In this document: piece by piece, positions 8,430 to 16,858 of the stretch | How the letters are laid out: each line of letters starts with the position of its first letter | Numbering within the stretch: position 1 is the stretch's first letter | The notes under the pieces: generated by a model | What the model saw: only the letters and a program-made list of their open reading frames with translations | Told to the model about the DNA's origin: nothing | The model's database searches: none | From: Chitinispirillaceae bacterium | GTDB taxonomy: Bacteria > Fibrobacterota > Chitinivibrionia > Chitinivibrionales > Chitinispirillaceae | Length of the DNA stretch: 62,952 bases | Direction: 5' to 3' | NCBI GenBank assembly: GCA_016929595.1 | Contig: JAFGIN010000134.1 | Coordinates: 1 to 62,952 of the forward strand | Translations under genes and position numbers: made by a program

Positions 8430-9725
8430 CTATTTAACAGATAAATCAGTAGGAGCACGACCAAGCGTCATAAGCAACTTGATGGTGTCGTCAATCTGTT
8501 GCGGGATGGTTTCATTATCATGAGCCCGATTGGGATAGAGCGAATAGAATTTGCGATACGACAGAGGAGTCGCATTGAGCATAACCGAACTTGCTCCGGC
8601 TTTAAGACCTTTGATCCGTGCATTACCACTGATAGTTTCAAATGCGGTGGTAACAAGAACCTTTGCATCATGATGTGCAATAATTCTGGCAATAGCAATG
8701 ACTTTGAGCATCGTTTCCTCATCAACTGACGGGTTCTGCCTGAGAGGTGTTTCCGGATGGGAGATAAAAGGCCCAAAACTCATCATTTCAGCATGTAAAT
8801 CTGAAGTTAGCTTAATATCATTCAGGATATCATTACTGCTTTGTCCGGGAATACCGATAAGACTACCGGTTGTCACGAGATACCCAAGTCTGTATGCTTC
8901 ACGAATCTCACGTACCCTTTTTTCGAGACTTCTACCGGGACAGACTTTACTGTAAAGGTCAGGGTTAGAGGTCTCGAAACGCATCAGGATCGCGCGTGCT
9001 CCCGCCTCATAAAGTGCCTTCAACCCTTCAAAACCGACCTCTCCGAAGCTTATACAAATGAGAGACGGATAATTTTTTTTAATCGTTTTTACGATGTCCA
9101 CAAGTTCTTCTACAGAATAAGCACCTTCACCGCTTTGTAACACCAGAGATTTGAATCCGTATTCGACAGCTGTCTGCTTTACCGCAGCCATGATTTCATC
9201 TTTATTCATGCGATACCGGGTGATCGAGGTGTTGTGTGTCGATATCCCGCAATAAGCACAGTCGTTTTTACAAATGTTCGAGAGTTCTATTATGCCATGG
9301 ACACAACAGGAGTTATCATGATTTCTCTGACGAAGGTGGTTTGCAGTCTGATACAGCAGTTCCACATTAGGTTCGCCTGACATACTCAGGAGTTCGAGTA
9401 TCTCGGAGTCCGCGATCGCAGCACCTTCAAGTGCAGACTGAAGAATCGATTTTTTGTGTGAGTCGGGAAATTCACTGAAGTTAATCGTGGCAGTGGACGC
9501 ATCAATGCTTTTCAGTTCGAAAAACAGGTCTTTCCATGTCTCGAGGATGTTGCTGGCTTCAACTGGTGTGATTTTCTCGATGACATAACCACCCTGAGCA
9601 TAAACAAAATCACCGATTTCAAGGTTTCTGAGCTCATTTATCGCCTTTTTTTCTTCACCATAGTATTCGACAATGACATGTTTGCCATCGATAGATTTAA
9701 TTCTGCCAGGGAGAGCATAACACAT
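8430..9725 (-). CDS. HypC-HydE fusion: [NiFe]-hydrogenase chaperone domain joined to a HydE-type radical SAM domain
   Basis: 431 residues. Residues 1-75 match HypC/HupF chaperones: the essential Cys2 (MCYALPGRI), the V-x-E-Y-Y-G-E strand and the L-x-x-G-D-(F/Y)-V-x-A-x-x-G-Y region. From about 85 to 431 it matches the [FeFe]-hydrogenase maturase HydE/PylB-like radical SAM family: C152-x3-C156-x2-C159 within ELSNICKNDCAYCGI, then RYRM, LQSGEGAY and a C-terminal ISGNARIKGLKAGA segment. Each half is about full length (HypC about 75, HydE about 350). It lies between hypA and the dehydrogenase in the hydrogenase operon. HypC normally carries Fe(CN)2CO with HypD; HydE acts in H-cluster assembly. 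No [FeFe] hydrogenase, HydF or HydG is in the window. The joined function is unknown. Confidence 0.88.
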   Translation of the reverse strand: MCYALPGRIKSIDGKHVIVEYYGEEKKAINELRNLEIGDFVYAQGGYVIEKITPVEASNILETWKDLFFELKSIDASTATINFSEFPDSHKKSILQSALEGAAIADSEILELLSMSGEPNVELLYQTANHLRQRNHDNSCCVHGIIELSNICKNDCAYCGISTHNTSITRYRMNKDEIMAAVKQTAVEYGFKSLVLQSGEGAYSVEELVDIVKTIKKNYPSLICISFGEVGFEGLKALYEAGARAILMRFETSNPDLYSKVCPGRSLEKRVREIREAYRLGYLVTTGSLIGIPGQSSNDILNDIKLTSDLHAEMMSFGPFISHPETPLRQNPSVDEETMLKVIAIARIIAHHDAKVLVTTAFETISGNARIKGLKAGASSVMLNATPLSYRKFYSLYPNRAHDNETIPQQIDDTIKLLMTLGRAPTDLSVK

Positions 9726-9761
9726 GATATAACCTTACATTGCCAATCGAAAATTGTTCAA

Positions 9762-10094
9762 TTATTCCGACTCAATACTTTCGAGGAAAAATTCTTTGCC
9801 GCTCTGAAGCGAAAGTGATGTACTGGAGCAGGATGGACAAATGAATTTTCTTTCGGGGTCTTCAAAAACAACAGAGCAATCTTTACATTGAAGTTTTGGC
9901 AGGTAATGCTTAATTTCAAGTACTGCACCCTCAAGCGGAGTTCCTGGTGTCATCTGATCGAAATATAGCCCGATAGAAACATCATCAAATCCCACCAGTT
10001 CACCAAGACCGAAACGTATCTTTGTCACTTTTTTTGTACCGGCTTTTTCAACAGCCTGATTAACAAGGTTTTGAACTGCGTGATGCTCATGCAT
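9762..10094 (-). CDS. hypA: Hydrogenase nickel-insertion protein HypA
   Basis: 110 residues, the typical HypA length. It begins M-H-E-H-H (the N-terminal Met-His of HypA coordinates nickel, and the usual form is MHE) and has the structural zinc site as two CxxC pairs: LQCKDCSVVF and FICPSCSS. HypA delivers nickel to the large subunit of [NiFe] hydrogenases, with HypB, which is not in the window. The start overlaps the end of the upstream ferredoxin-like subunit gene by 8 bases, so it is translationally coupled to the structural genes. Its presence supports a true nickel-containing enzyme rather than complex I. Confidence 0.93.
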   Translation of the reverse strand: MHEHHAVQNLVNQAVEKAGTKKVTKIRFGLGELVGFDDVSIGLYFDQMTPGTPLEGAVLEIKHYLPKLQCKDCSVVFEDPERKFICPSCSSTSLSLQSGKEFFLESIESE

Positions 10095-10422
10095 TGTAGG
10101 TATCTTCCTTTTTAGTTACATCTGGAGTGTAATATTTAGTATCGAGTTTAAGCGAATTTTTCGGGCATGCATCAACACAAGCACCACAGGAGATGCACTG
10201 CATTCTCTTTATGGACCATTTCTTTTCGGCTCGTACAACAGTAATTGCAGCAGTAGGGCATTTCCGCTGGCACAGACCGCAGAAGATACATGTTGAAGTG
10301 TCAATGACTACCTGACCACGTGAACCCTCTGGATACTCACGGGGTTCGAAAGGAAACTTAACTGTTGCCGGTTTTGAAAAAAGATTTTTAACAAGCGTTT
10401 TCAGTATAACAAAAAAGTGCAT
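10087..10422 (-). CDS. echF: Ech-type hydrogenase 2x[4Fe-4S] ferredoxin subunit (EchF/NuoI-like)
   Basis: About 111 residues from the preferred ATG at 10422, which is preceded by gagaga; an upstream in-frame start at 10449 would run into the large-subunit gene. Two [4Fe-4S] motifs are clear: CIFCGLCQRKCP and CISCGACVDACP. This subunit passes electrons from ferredoxin to the small subunit in Ech-type group 4 hydrogenases, and corresponds to NuoI of complex I. It starts two bases after the stop of the large subunit gene and overlaps hypA at its end. Confidence 0.9.
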   Translation of the reverse strand: MHFFVILKTLVKNLFSKPATVKFPFEPREYPEGSRGQVVIDTSTCIFCGLCQRKCPTAAITVVRAEKKWSIKRMQCISCGACVDACPKNSLKLDTKYYTPDVTKKEDTYNA

Positions 10423-10424
10423 GA

Positions 10425-11510
10425 TTATCTCTCTGTACAACTGATACAAGGATCAATAGTTAAGATTAATATTGGTACATCTGCCAGACTTGCACCAGGT
10501 AATATTTTAAGTAGTGGAGCAATATTGGCAAATGTTGGTGTTCGAACACGGACACGATCAAGGAATTTAGTTCCATTAGCTTTGATATAATAGACAGCCT
10601 CACCGCGCGGTTGCTCTGAGCGGGCGAAAAATTCACCATCAGGAGTTCCGCTTACTTTAATGTCAATTGGACCATCAACCATTTTTTCCGCAGCCTGCGC
10701 GATAATATCGATTGACTGAAAGAGCTCCTTTATACGAACGAGACAGCGTGCATAACTGTCACCGGTACTTTCGATAATGGGTTCAAATGCAATCTCTTTA
10801 TATGCTGCATAACCAAGCTTTCTCATATCAGAAGCGATACCACTGCCGCGTGCTGTTGGGCCCACAGCTCCTAATGCATAAGCCTGTTCTTTTGAAACAA
10901 CACCAACGCCGCAGAGACGGTGTTGTACGGATGCATCTTTGATAAAAACGTTTGAAAGTTCTTTTATCTCTTTCTCAAACACTTTAAGTCGTCGTACGAT
11001 TTCCTGCATTTTTTCTCTGGAAATATCGCGTCTGACTCCACCAACTTTAGAGGAACCGAAAATTACACGGCCCCCGGTGGTTTCCTCAATGATATCAAGG
11101 ATCCTTTCACGAAGACGCCAGCTTTGCATAAATAAAGATTCAAAACCGAAGGCGTCTGCCATCAGGCCAAGCCACAGCAAGTGACTGTGTAACCGTGACA
11201 GTTCACTCCATATTACTCTTAAAAAGTGGGCTCGCTGAGGAATGTTAAGTTTCATGATCTCTTCAACGGCTATACAGTATGTCATGCCATGAATAAAACT
11301 GCAGATACCACAGATTCTCTCCGCAACGTAAACATATTCTATAAAATCTTTTTTCTCAACGAGCTTTTCCAGTCCGCGGTGAATGAAACCAATCGAAGGA
11401 ATCGCTTCAACGATCTTTTCGTCTTCAAGAACCAGATCAAGATGAATTGGTTCGGGAAGTACCGGATGTTGAGGACCAAAGGGAATAATTGTACGCTTTT
11501 TACCTTCCAT
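10425..11510 (-). CDS. echE: Group 4 [NiFe] hydrogenase large (catalytic) subunit, EchE/NuoD-like
   Basis: 361 residues. Both nickel-binding pairs are present: ERICGICSFIHG (C67, C70, with H74) and DPCISCTER at the C terminus (C355, C358). Complex I NuoD lacks these cysteines, so this is a genuine hydrogenase. The protein ends right after the second motif, as in EchE and CooH, which have no cleaved C-terminal extension; a maturation endopeptidase is therefore not expected. It catalyses reversible proton reduction to H2 on the cytoplasmic face of the membrane complex. It follows the NuoC-like gene and precedes echF in the same operon. Confidence 0.95.
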   Translation of the reverse strand: MEGKKRTIIPFGPQHPVLPEPIHLDLVLEDEKIVEAIPSIGFIHRGLEKLVEKKDFIEYVYVAERICGICSFIHGMTYCIAVEEIMKLNIPQRAHFLRVIWSELSRLHSHLLWLGLMADAFGFESLFMQSWRLRERILDIIEETTGGRVIFGSSKVGGVRRDISREKMQEIVRRLKVFEKEIKELSNVFIKDASVQHRLCGVGVVSKEQAYALGAVGPTARGSGIASDMRKLGYAAYKEIAFEPIIESTGDSYARCLVRIKELFQSIDIIAQAAEKMVDGPIDIKVSGTPDGEFFARSEQPRGEAVYYIKANGTKFLDRVRVRTPTFANIAPLLKILPGASLADVPILILTIDPCISCTER

Positions 11511-11511
11511 A

Positions 11512-11871
11512 TTACGCCTTGTCAGTCGGTGGATTAAAAGGAGTCTTGAATGAAGTACGGTAAAACGTACCTTTGTAGTCGATAGCCATATTTTTTACTT
11601 CGACACCGAAGAGATCGTGCATCTCATTTTCGTAAAGGAGTGCCTGAAGATAGATCGCGCTCACACTATTAATGCGCAGATCGCTTAAAGGTAATATGAT
11701 ACGCAGATTGGTAAATGAGTAATTGTTATCAAAAGAATAGTTAACCTCGATCGTATCTGCGATCTTTGCACAGCAAATCTGTATCAGGCGATGACCGGAA
11801 TTTCTAAGTTTTTCTACTTGTGATACTAAATCATCGGCATTGATCGTGATCAGGCTCTGTTCATCAATCAT
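11512..11871 (-). CDS. echD: Ech-type hydrogenase NuoC-like subunit
   Basis: 119 residues. The C-terminal half has the NuoC/30-kDa signature around YENEMHDLFGVEV, followed by a Y-K-G-T-F-Y-R-T segment and a short tail; the N-terminal half is divergent, as is common in Ech-type EchD. It has no metal-binding motif and is a structural connector between catalytic and membrane parts. It begins three bases after the small-subunit/GNAT gene and ends immediately before echE. Assignment rests on the motif and on its place in the operon. Confidence 0.88.
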   Translation of the reverse strand: MIDEQSLITINADDLVSQVEKLRNSGHRLIQICCAKIADTIEVNYSFDNNYSFTNLRIILPLSDLRINSVSAIYLQALLYENEMHDLFGVEVKNMAIDYKGTFYRTSFKTPFNPPTDKA

Positions 11872-11874
11872 AAA

Positions 11875-12777
11875 TCAATCCTTTATATGTTTCTTTTCAA
11901 AGTGTATACGTTCTCTGCGTTCCGAGACCCTTTCTTTTTTGAACCAGGTGTATCCCTGGTGTTCGAAAAGATATATGTTACGTTTACTCTGGTGGCTGGT
12001 GTAAACCTGAAAAGATTCTGCTGTGTCAAAATGGTTCTCTACCGCCTGAAGGAGCTTTTTCCCAATACCAAGATTTTGATACACCGGGTTAACGGCAAGG
12101 CGACCAATATGGCAGATATCACCTTCCATCCGGGATCGGGCGATACCTACAATTGTATAATTCATTACGGCTTTAAAGAAGGTTCTGTTATTAAAATCTT
12201 CTTTAATTTCATCCATTGTTTGACGCAACGGTGACAGAGAAAAATCATTATAAATTTCAGCTTCACTTTGAAATGCAAGATGCTGTACATACAGTATTTC
12301 AGCCGCATCAGATATTTCAGCCTGTGTAATTGTCAATTCTTCAAGACCTTTTGTCATATTGCGGAGTTTCTTACGCTTCTCTTCAAGAATCCCCATTCCT
12401 TTGGCAACACCTTCAATGATAGCCTCGGGACGTGCGGCACAACCGGGGACGTACACATCAACAGGTAAAATTTTATCTACTCCACCAGAGACATTGTAGC
12501 ATTCTGCAAAGATACCTCCGGTACAGGCACATACACCCACCGCAACAACGACTTTGGGATCCGGCATCTGATTGTATATGTTTTGAATAATCTCTTTGTT
12601 TGCTTCGTTTACCGAACCGGTAACCAGAAATATGTCTGCATGCTTGGGATTTCCAACATTGATAATACCAAGCCGCTCTACATCGAATGTAGGCATCAGG
12701 CAGGCTAACACTTCTATATCGCAGCCGTTACAGCTGGATGCATCATAATGGACTACCCATGGTGATTTTTTTAACAT
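11875..12777 (-). CDS. echC: Hydrogenase small subunit (EchC/NuoB-like) fused to a GNAT acetyltransferase domain
   Basis: 300 residues, about twice the usual 140-150 for EchC. Residues 1-140 hold the proximal [4Fe-4S] site: C16 and C19 (SSCNGCD), C83 (VGVCACTGG) and C113 (PGCAARPEAI). From about 147 to 300 the sequence is a GNAT N-acetyltransferase: an N-terminal I-T-Q-A-E-I-S-D-A-A-E strand/helix, motif A GRLAVNPVYQNLGIGKKLL with the acetyl-CoA loop QNLGIG (234-239), and a C-terminal NIYLFEHQGYTWF motif B. The frame is continuous with no stop, and both flanking genes are tightly packed. It starts two bases after the NuoH-like gene. The acetyl acceptor is unknown; the domain could modify a partner or sense acetyl-CoA. 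The fusion is certain from this sequence, its meaning is not. Confidence 0.9.
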   Translation of the reverse strand: MLKKSPWVVHYDASSCNGCDIEVLACLMPTFDVERLGIINVGNPKHADIFLVTGSVNEANKEIIQNIYNQMPDPKVVVAVGVCACTGGIFAECYNVSGGVDKILPVDVYVPGCAARPEAIIEGVAKGMGILEEKRKKLRNMTKGLEELTITQAEISDAAEILYVQHLAFQSEAEIYNDFSLSPLRQTMDEIKEDFNNRTFFKAVMNYTIVGIARSRMEGDICHIGRLAVNPVYQNLGIGKKLLQAVENHFDTAESFQVYTSHQSKRNIYLFEHQGYTWFKKERVSERRERIHFEKKHIKD

Positions 12778-12779
12778 AG

Positions 12780-13634
12780 TTAATTTGCTAAAAAGGATAA
12801 AAGAATAATGTTACCAACTCCAAAAATCAATGCTATAAGCCAGGAGCTTGCAAAAGCCTTCTGCCATTTAACACGAGCAAAAGAGTTGTCTATTATAATC
12901 ATTAGGAAATATGCCGCTGCTGCTGCAAGAAGCCCGATAAGAATATTAGATGAAAAAAACAAAAAAACGATACCAAGAGCGATTGTCGTTTCATACCAGT
13001 GAGTTATTTCGATCATGGCAAGTGCTTTGCCGGAGAATTCTGTGGTGATTCCCTTTACAAGCTCCTGATGTGCATGATGAGAAGTGGAGAGATCAAAGGG
13101 GGATTTACGTAATTTAATGGGTAGAATAAACAGGTATGCTAAAACAATCCCGGCCAGTGGTATATATAACGGTTTATCACAAGTAAAAATAGTCATAATG
13201 TTGAAACTGTGAGCTACCATATACATCCCGATGGCAGAAAGCAGCACCGCTGGTTCATATGATGCTATCTGTATAAGCTCCCGTTGTGAACCGATAAAAC
13301 TGTACGGAGAACTGGCTTTAAAACCACCGAGAACGAAAAAAATGCTTGAAAGAGTAAGCGCAAAAATGACCAGGAGTATGTTTGCACCCCAGGCAAATAA
13401 CCCTGTGGTAAAAATGACAAGGATGAGTGAAAAAACAATATAAAAATTCTGGGATCTGCGTACAACCATGGTCTCTTTCTCGAAGAGTTTAAGCACATCA
13501 TAGAATGCCTGGAAGATCGATGGGCCAACTCGTCCCTGCAAACGTGCTGTTATTTTACGATCGATTCCGGCCATGAGGCCTCCAAGAAGCGGAGCGATAA
13601 TTACATATAGAACAACAAATAAAATTCTCAGCAT
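12780..13634 (-). CDS. echB: Ech-type hydrogenase membrane subunit, NuoH-like
   Basis: 284 residues with about eight hydrophobic segments. It carries the NuoH/HycD/EchB hallmarks: RKITARLQGRVGPSIFQAFYD near the N terminus, then KLFEKE, and in the middle SPFDLSTSHHAHQELVKGI followed by TEFSGKALAMIEITHW. This subunit anchors the peripheral arm and forms the entrance to the ion path (the ubiquinone-binding part in complex I). It overlaps the preceding NuoL-like gene by 7 bases. Confidence 0.93.
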   Translation of the reverse strand: MLRILFVVLYVIIAPLLGGLMAGIDRKITARLQGRVGPSIFQAFYDVLKLFEKETMVVRRSQNFYIVFSLILVIFTTGLFAWGANILLVIFALTLSSIFFVLGGFKASSPYSFIGSQRELIQIASYEPAVLLSAIGMYMVAHSFNIMTIFTCDKPLYIPLAGIVLAYLFILPIKLRKSPFDLSTSHHAHQELVKGITTEFSGKALAMIEITHWYETTIALGIVFLFFSSNILIGLLAAAAAYFLMIIIDNSFARVKWQKAFASSWLIALIFGVGNIILLSFLAN

Positions 13635-15508
13635 ACTGGCGACACCACTGAAATAAGAATTAGTATGGTACTCACTATGATGCCTGTAAGCAATAATTTT
13701 TTTTCATTAAAAAATTCCTGCATATAATAACTTGTCATATGCATCTGTTGTGAGGTGTTGAACGAATTATAAAAATCAATACCTTGCGGAGTGTTTGCAC
13801 CGGCAAGGTATGCATCGACAACTTTTACACTTTTTCCATACCTGAAAAAGCTTAAAGGAAATAAAGCAACCATCGCGAGCATTATCAACATGATTGTTAT
13901 ATTGCCATGTCCCATATCAACAGTACGATGGTAAATTTCTTCAATGTATGGTTCTACTAATGAATGTGCTACAAGAGGAAAAAAGCCGCAAACGCCGATT
14001 GTTAAAAGTGCCAGAGCACTCAATGAAAACCATTCAGTGCGGTGAACAGTTCCTTCGAGCTCGTCCTGTTTACCCACGACAGTCAGGAGACGCCCCATCC
14101 ATTTAACCCAGTATAATAAGGTCACTGATGAACCGAAGACGACAAATATCGCTAGTAGTGGATTGTAATCTACAAGCGCCTGCAAAACAGCCCATTTACT
14201 GATAAGCATTCCGAACGGTGCAAGAAACATTCCTGCCATTCCGATCTGCATCATAATGGATAATTTTGGCATGGTAATAATAAGACCTGCCATGTCTTCA
14301 ATGTTACGACTGTGAATTTTATGCTCAACAACACCGACACATAAAAATAGAAGACATTTGGCAACTGCATGAAAGATAATGAGCAGAATGGCAGCCCATA
14401 CTGCTTCATAGGTACCAAGGCCCGCACAGAGAACGATCAAACCGAGATTAGCAATTGTTGAATAGGCAAGAACCTTTTTCGCATCGCTCTGGCTGACTGC
14501 AATACATGAGCAGATAAAGAAGGTAACACCACCGACAAGTGCAATCATAAATCCGACTAATGTTCCTTCCAGAACACCGGCAAATCGTAAAATCAGATAA
14601 ACACCGGCCTTTACCATCGTGCTTGAATGCAATAACGCAGAAACCGGAGACGGTGCAACCATGGCCCCAAGCAGCCATTTTGAAAATGGTAACTGAGCAG
14701 ATTTCGTCAAACCGGCAAAACACATCAGCGCAACAGGCAGCAGAACGATTGCTTTTGGTGAAAACATAACTTTGTCAAGTTCAAGGATACCGACGCGGGT
14801 TTGAAGAAAGATAATTGCTGCTGCAAAGCCGATACCTCCAAGAAGGTTGAGCCGTAGCGCTAAAAATGCATTCCGTATCGATTCTGTTGTACCTTTATAA
14901 CCGATTAGAAGAAAAGAACTTACCGAGGTTATTTCCCAGAAGAAGTAGAGCCAGCGAAGATTGTTTGAAAAAACAATTCCGTACATCGCTCCCAGAAATG
15001 CGAAAACGACAAAAAAGAAAAAACAACGCTTATCCTTATATTCTTTATGATGCTGCTCATGAAATTCCCGCATATAGCCCAGAGAATAAATACTGATAAT
15101 TCCACCAACAATGCCAATTATCAATGCCATAACCACGGACAGACGATCCACAACAAACGAATGTTCTATTTCAATATGAGGACCTTTGAACTCAAACCAC
15201 AGGAGCGGTAATAGCTGGATTACTGCAAACAGCGTGACAAGCTTTTGTTTATTTCGTATTCCGGTGAATAACACATATAAGGAGAGTAAAATCTCAGCTG
15301 CAAGTATAGCATGATTTGTAAATTCCCATGGTACAGTCAGGAATTGCATGTCACTTTTGAAATATTCTGCCGCAAGAAATATTGAAGCTGCAGAGAGGAC
15401 AAAAAAGGAAGTGACCACTACTCCAAACCGTGCTGTGTTATTTTTAAGAAATAAAAGAATAATAGAAATGAGTAATGGAAATACTATTAAAAACAAAGGT
15501 GTAGACAT
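13628..15508 (-). CDS. echA: Ech-type hydrogenase ion-translocating membrane subunit, NuoL/EchA-like
   Basis: 626 residues, rich in transmembrane helices (about 14-16). The proton-antiporter core shows GRLSVVM-type start (VVDRLSVVMALIIGIVGG), WEITSVSSFLLIGY, the KSAQLPFSKWLLGAM segment containing the conserved lysine, and PSPVSALLHSSTMVKAGVYL. This is the Mrp/NuoL family subunit that pumps H+ or Na+. It is the first gene of the operon running down to 7337. No strong Shine-Dalgarno is visible before the ATG at 15508. Which ion is moved cannot be told from sequence. Confidence 0.93.
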   Translation of the reverse strand: MSTPLFLIVFPLLISIILLFLKNNTARFGVVVTSFFVLSAASIFLAAEYFKSDMQFLTVPWEFTNHAILAAEILLSLYVLFTGIRNKQKLVTLFAVIQLLPLLWFEFKGPHIEIEHSFVVDRLSVVMALIIGIVGGIISIYSLGYMREFHEQHHKEYKDKRCFFFFVVFAFLGAMYGIVFSNNLRWLYFFWEITSVSSFLLIGYKGTTESIRNAFLALRLNLLGGIGFAAAIIFLQTRVGILELDKVMFSPKAIVLLPVALMCFAGLTKSAQLPFSKWLLGAMVAPSPVSALLHSSTMVKAGVYLILRFAGVLEGTLVGFMIALVGGVTFFICSCIAVSQSDAKKVLAYSTIANLGLIVLCAGLGTYEAVWAAILLIIFHAVAKCLLFLCVGVVEHKIHSRNIEDMAGLIITMPKLSIMMQIGMAGMFLAPFGMLISKWAVLQALVDYNPLLAIFVVFGSSVTLLYWVKWMGRLLTVVGKQDELEGTVHRTEWFSLSALALLTIGVCGFFPLVAHSLVEPYIEEIYHRTVDMGHGNITIMLIMLAMVALFPLSFFRYGKSVKVVDAYLAGANTPQGIDFYNSFNTSQQMHMTSYYMQEFFNEKKLLLTGIIVSTILILISVVSPVC

Positions 15509-15865
15509 AGGTTGTATCTATTGGAAAATGTTTAACAGTGTTGGCATAAAAGAATGGGGCGTTTTAAGGTATGTGCTTTGGCCGGAAAACGTTTTTTTCT
15601 GTTTATTCAGCCGGAACCTTCTGAAACAGACCGGTTCGATGGTCGCTTTCCTGTAATAAACCAGGAAATCAAAAATCGAATTTTTCTGCATTTTAAAGCC
15701 TTTTTGAATAAACAGGCAACAAATATAATAAAATTTAGCCCGAAAAGCTACTTAATTTTGTAATCGTTCACCTCTCTTTATATTAAGTCACAAATGTAAC
15801 GCTGTGCAGGTCTTGAACGTTATCTTTATATACATAACTCCAATTTATATAACTACGGAGGCTCG
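15509..15865. other. Intergenic region between the divergent hydrogenase operon and archaemetzincin gene
   Basis: AT-rich, with no convincing coding frame. Promoters for both divergent units must be here. I looked for a sigma-54 -24/-12 element in the hydrogenase direction and found none; no clear -35/-10 pair stands out either. Confidence 0.5.
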
Positions 15866-16858
15866 ATGTTTGTAAGGACAGGAATTACGATGAGCAGGAT
15901 AGTTCACTGGTTACTATTATTGATTTCACTGACATTGAACCTGACTTCCTGTAGTGACAGATCTTCTCATTCAGAAGAGATGCCGGACACTGTTTCGTTC
16001 CATTCGGTTGATCTGGAAGGAAAGATTGCTGTTGATACATTTTACAGTGGCCTGTTTAAACCTCAGCCAGTTCCTGGCGAGCATGACTGGCTGGCAAATC
16101 ACCATGAAGAGGGGGAGACATTCGGGCAGTTTCTATCTTCACCCCGAAACAAACTTGACTCTTCGAGATCAAAAATTTATATCTTACCGATGTGGAATTT
16201 TATGAAAGGTAAAAGTCCATCGATTGAACTTCTGAGGCAGTACACCCAGGCCTATTTCGCTATATCTGTAAAGACACTTCCACCTGTCAAGCCATCAACC
16301 AGTCTGTTTTCCCCGAGGGTACATCACGATTATGGAAATGTACAGGTTCATGCCGGAAAGATTCTGTCGTATCTTTTGAAACAAATACCTGATGATGCGT
16401 ATTGCATAATCGGGGTTACCATGATGGATTTATATCCCGATCCTGCCTGGAATTTTGTATTCGGATACGCGGCATATCAGGAACGGGTAGGCGTTTTCAG
16501 CTTCAGCAGATTCGATCCCTCCTTTTACAATGAGGAAGATACAACAGATCATAAACTGCTCCTGATGAGAAGCTGCAAGGTACTGACTCATGAGATCGGA
16601 CACATGTTTGGAATGGCCCATTGTACTGCGTACCATTGTAATATGAACGGTTCCAATAATCTTCAGGAAGCTGATGCACAACCGCTGCATCTGTGTCCTG
16701 TCTGTTTACGGAAATTACAGCATGTAACAGGGTTTGATATTATTAAGCGATATCGTATGCTTGAGTCTTTCTATGGTGAATCAGGTTTTACAGAAGAATC
16801 GAAGTGGGTGAGATCAATGTGTGAGTTTTTGGGTAGAGAGGTAGAAGGTAGAAGGTAG
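15866..16858 (+). CDS. Archaemetzincin-like zinc metallopeptidase, predicted lipoprotein
   Basis: 330 residues. The zinc site HEIGHMFGMAH is followed at once by CTAYHCNM and then CPVC: this is the archaemetzincin pattern HExxHxxGxxH plus C-x4-C-x-M ... CxxC, which separates the family from other metzincins. An N-terminal hydrophobic stretch ends at NLTSC, a lipobox, so the enzyme is probably exported and lipid-anchored, whereas most archaemetzincins lack a signal. The ATG at 15866 has a good Shine-Dalgarno (acggagg); a second ATG at 15890 would shorten the signal peptide by eight residues. Its C terminus runs into a heptanucleotide tandem repeat. Substrate unknown. Confidence 0.85.
   Translation: MFVRTGITMSRIVHWLLLLISLTLNLTSCSDRSSHSEEMPDTVSFHSVDLEGKIAVDTFYSGLFKPQPVPGEHDWLANHHEEGETFGQFLSSPRNKLDSSRSKIYILPMWNFMKGKSPSIELLRQYTQAYFAISVKTLPPVKPSTSLFSPRVHHDYGNVQVHAGKILSYLLKQIPDDAYCIIGVTMMDLYPDPAWNFVFGYAAYQERVGVFSFSRFDPSFYNEEDTTDHKLLLMRSCKVLTHEIGHMFGMAHCTAYHCNMNGSNNLQEADAQPLHLCPVCLRKLQHVTGFDIIKRYRMLESFYGESGFTEESKWVRSMCEFLGREVEGRR

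Noticed and set aside
8430-9725. Evidence for an [FeFe] hydrogenase because of the HydE-like domain
   Set aside because: No H-cluster protein, HydF or HydG is in the window; the domain is tied to a HypC domain in a [NiFe] operon, so presence of an [FeFe] enzyme cannot be claimed.
8430-15508. Reading the NuoB/C/D/H/I/L-like genes as a respiratory complex I
   Set aside because: The NuoD-like subunit has both nickel-binding CxxC pairs and there is no NuoE/F/G, A, J, K, M or N; hypA and a HypC domain are in the same operon, so a group 4 hydrogenase fits better.
15509-15865. A sigma-54 promoter for the hydrogenase operon
   Set aside because: No TGGCAC-N5-TTGC-like pair in the required direction was found in this region.
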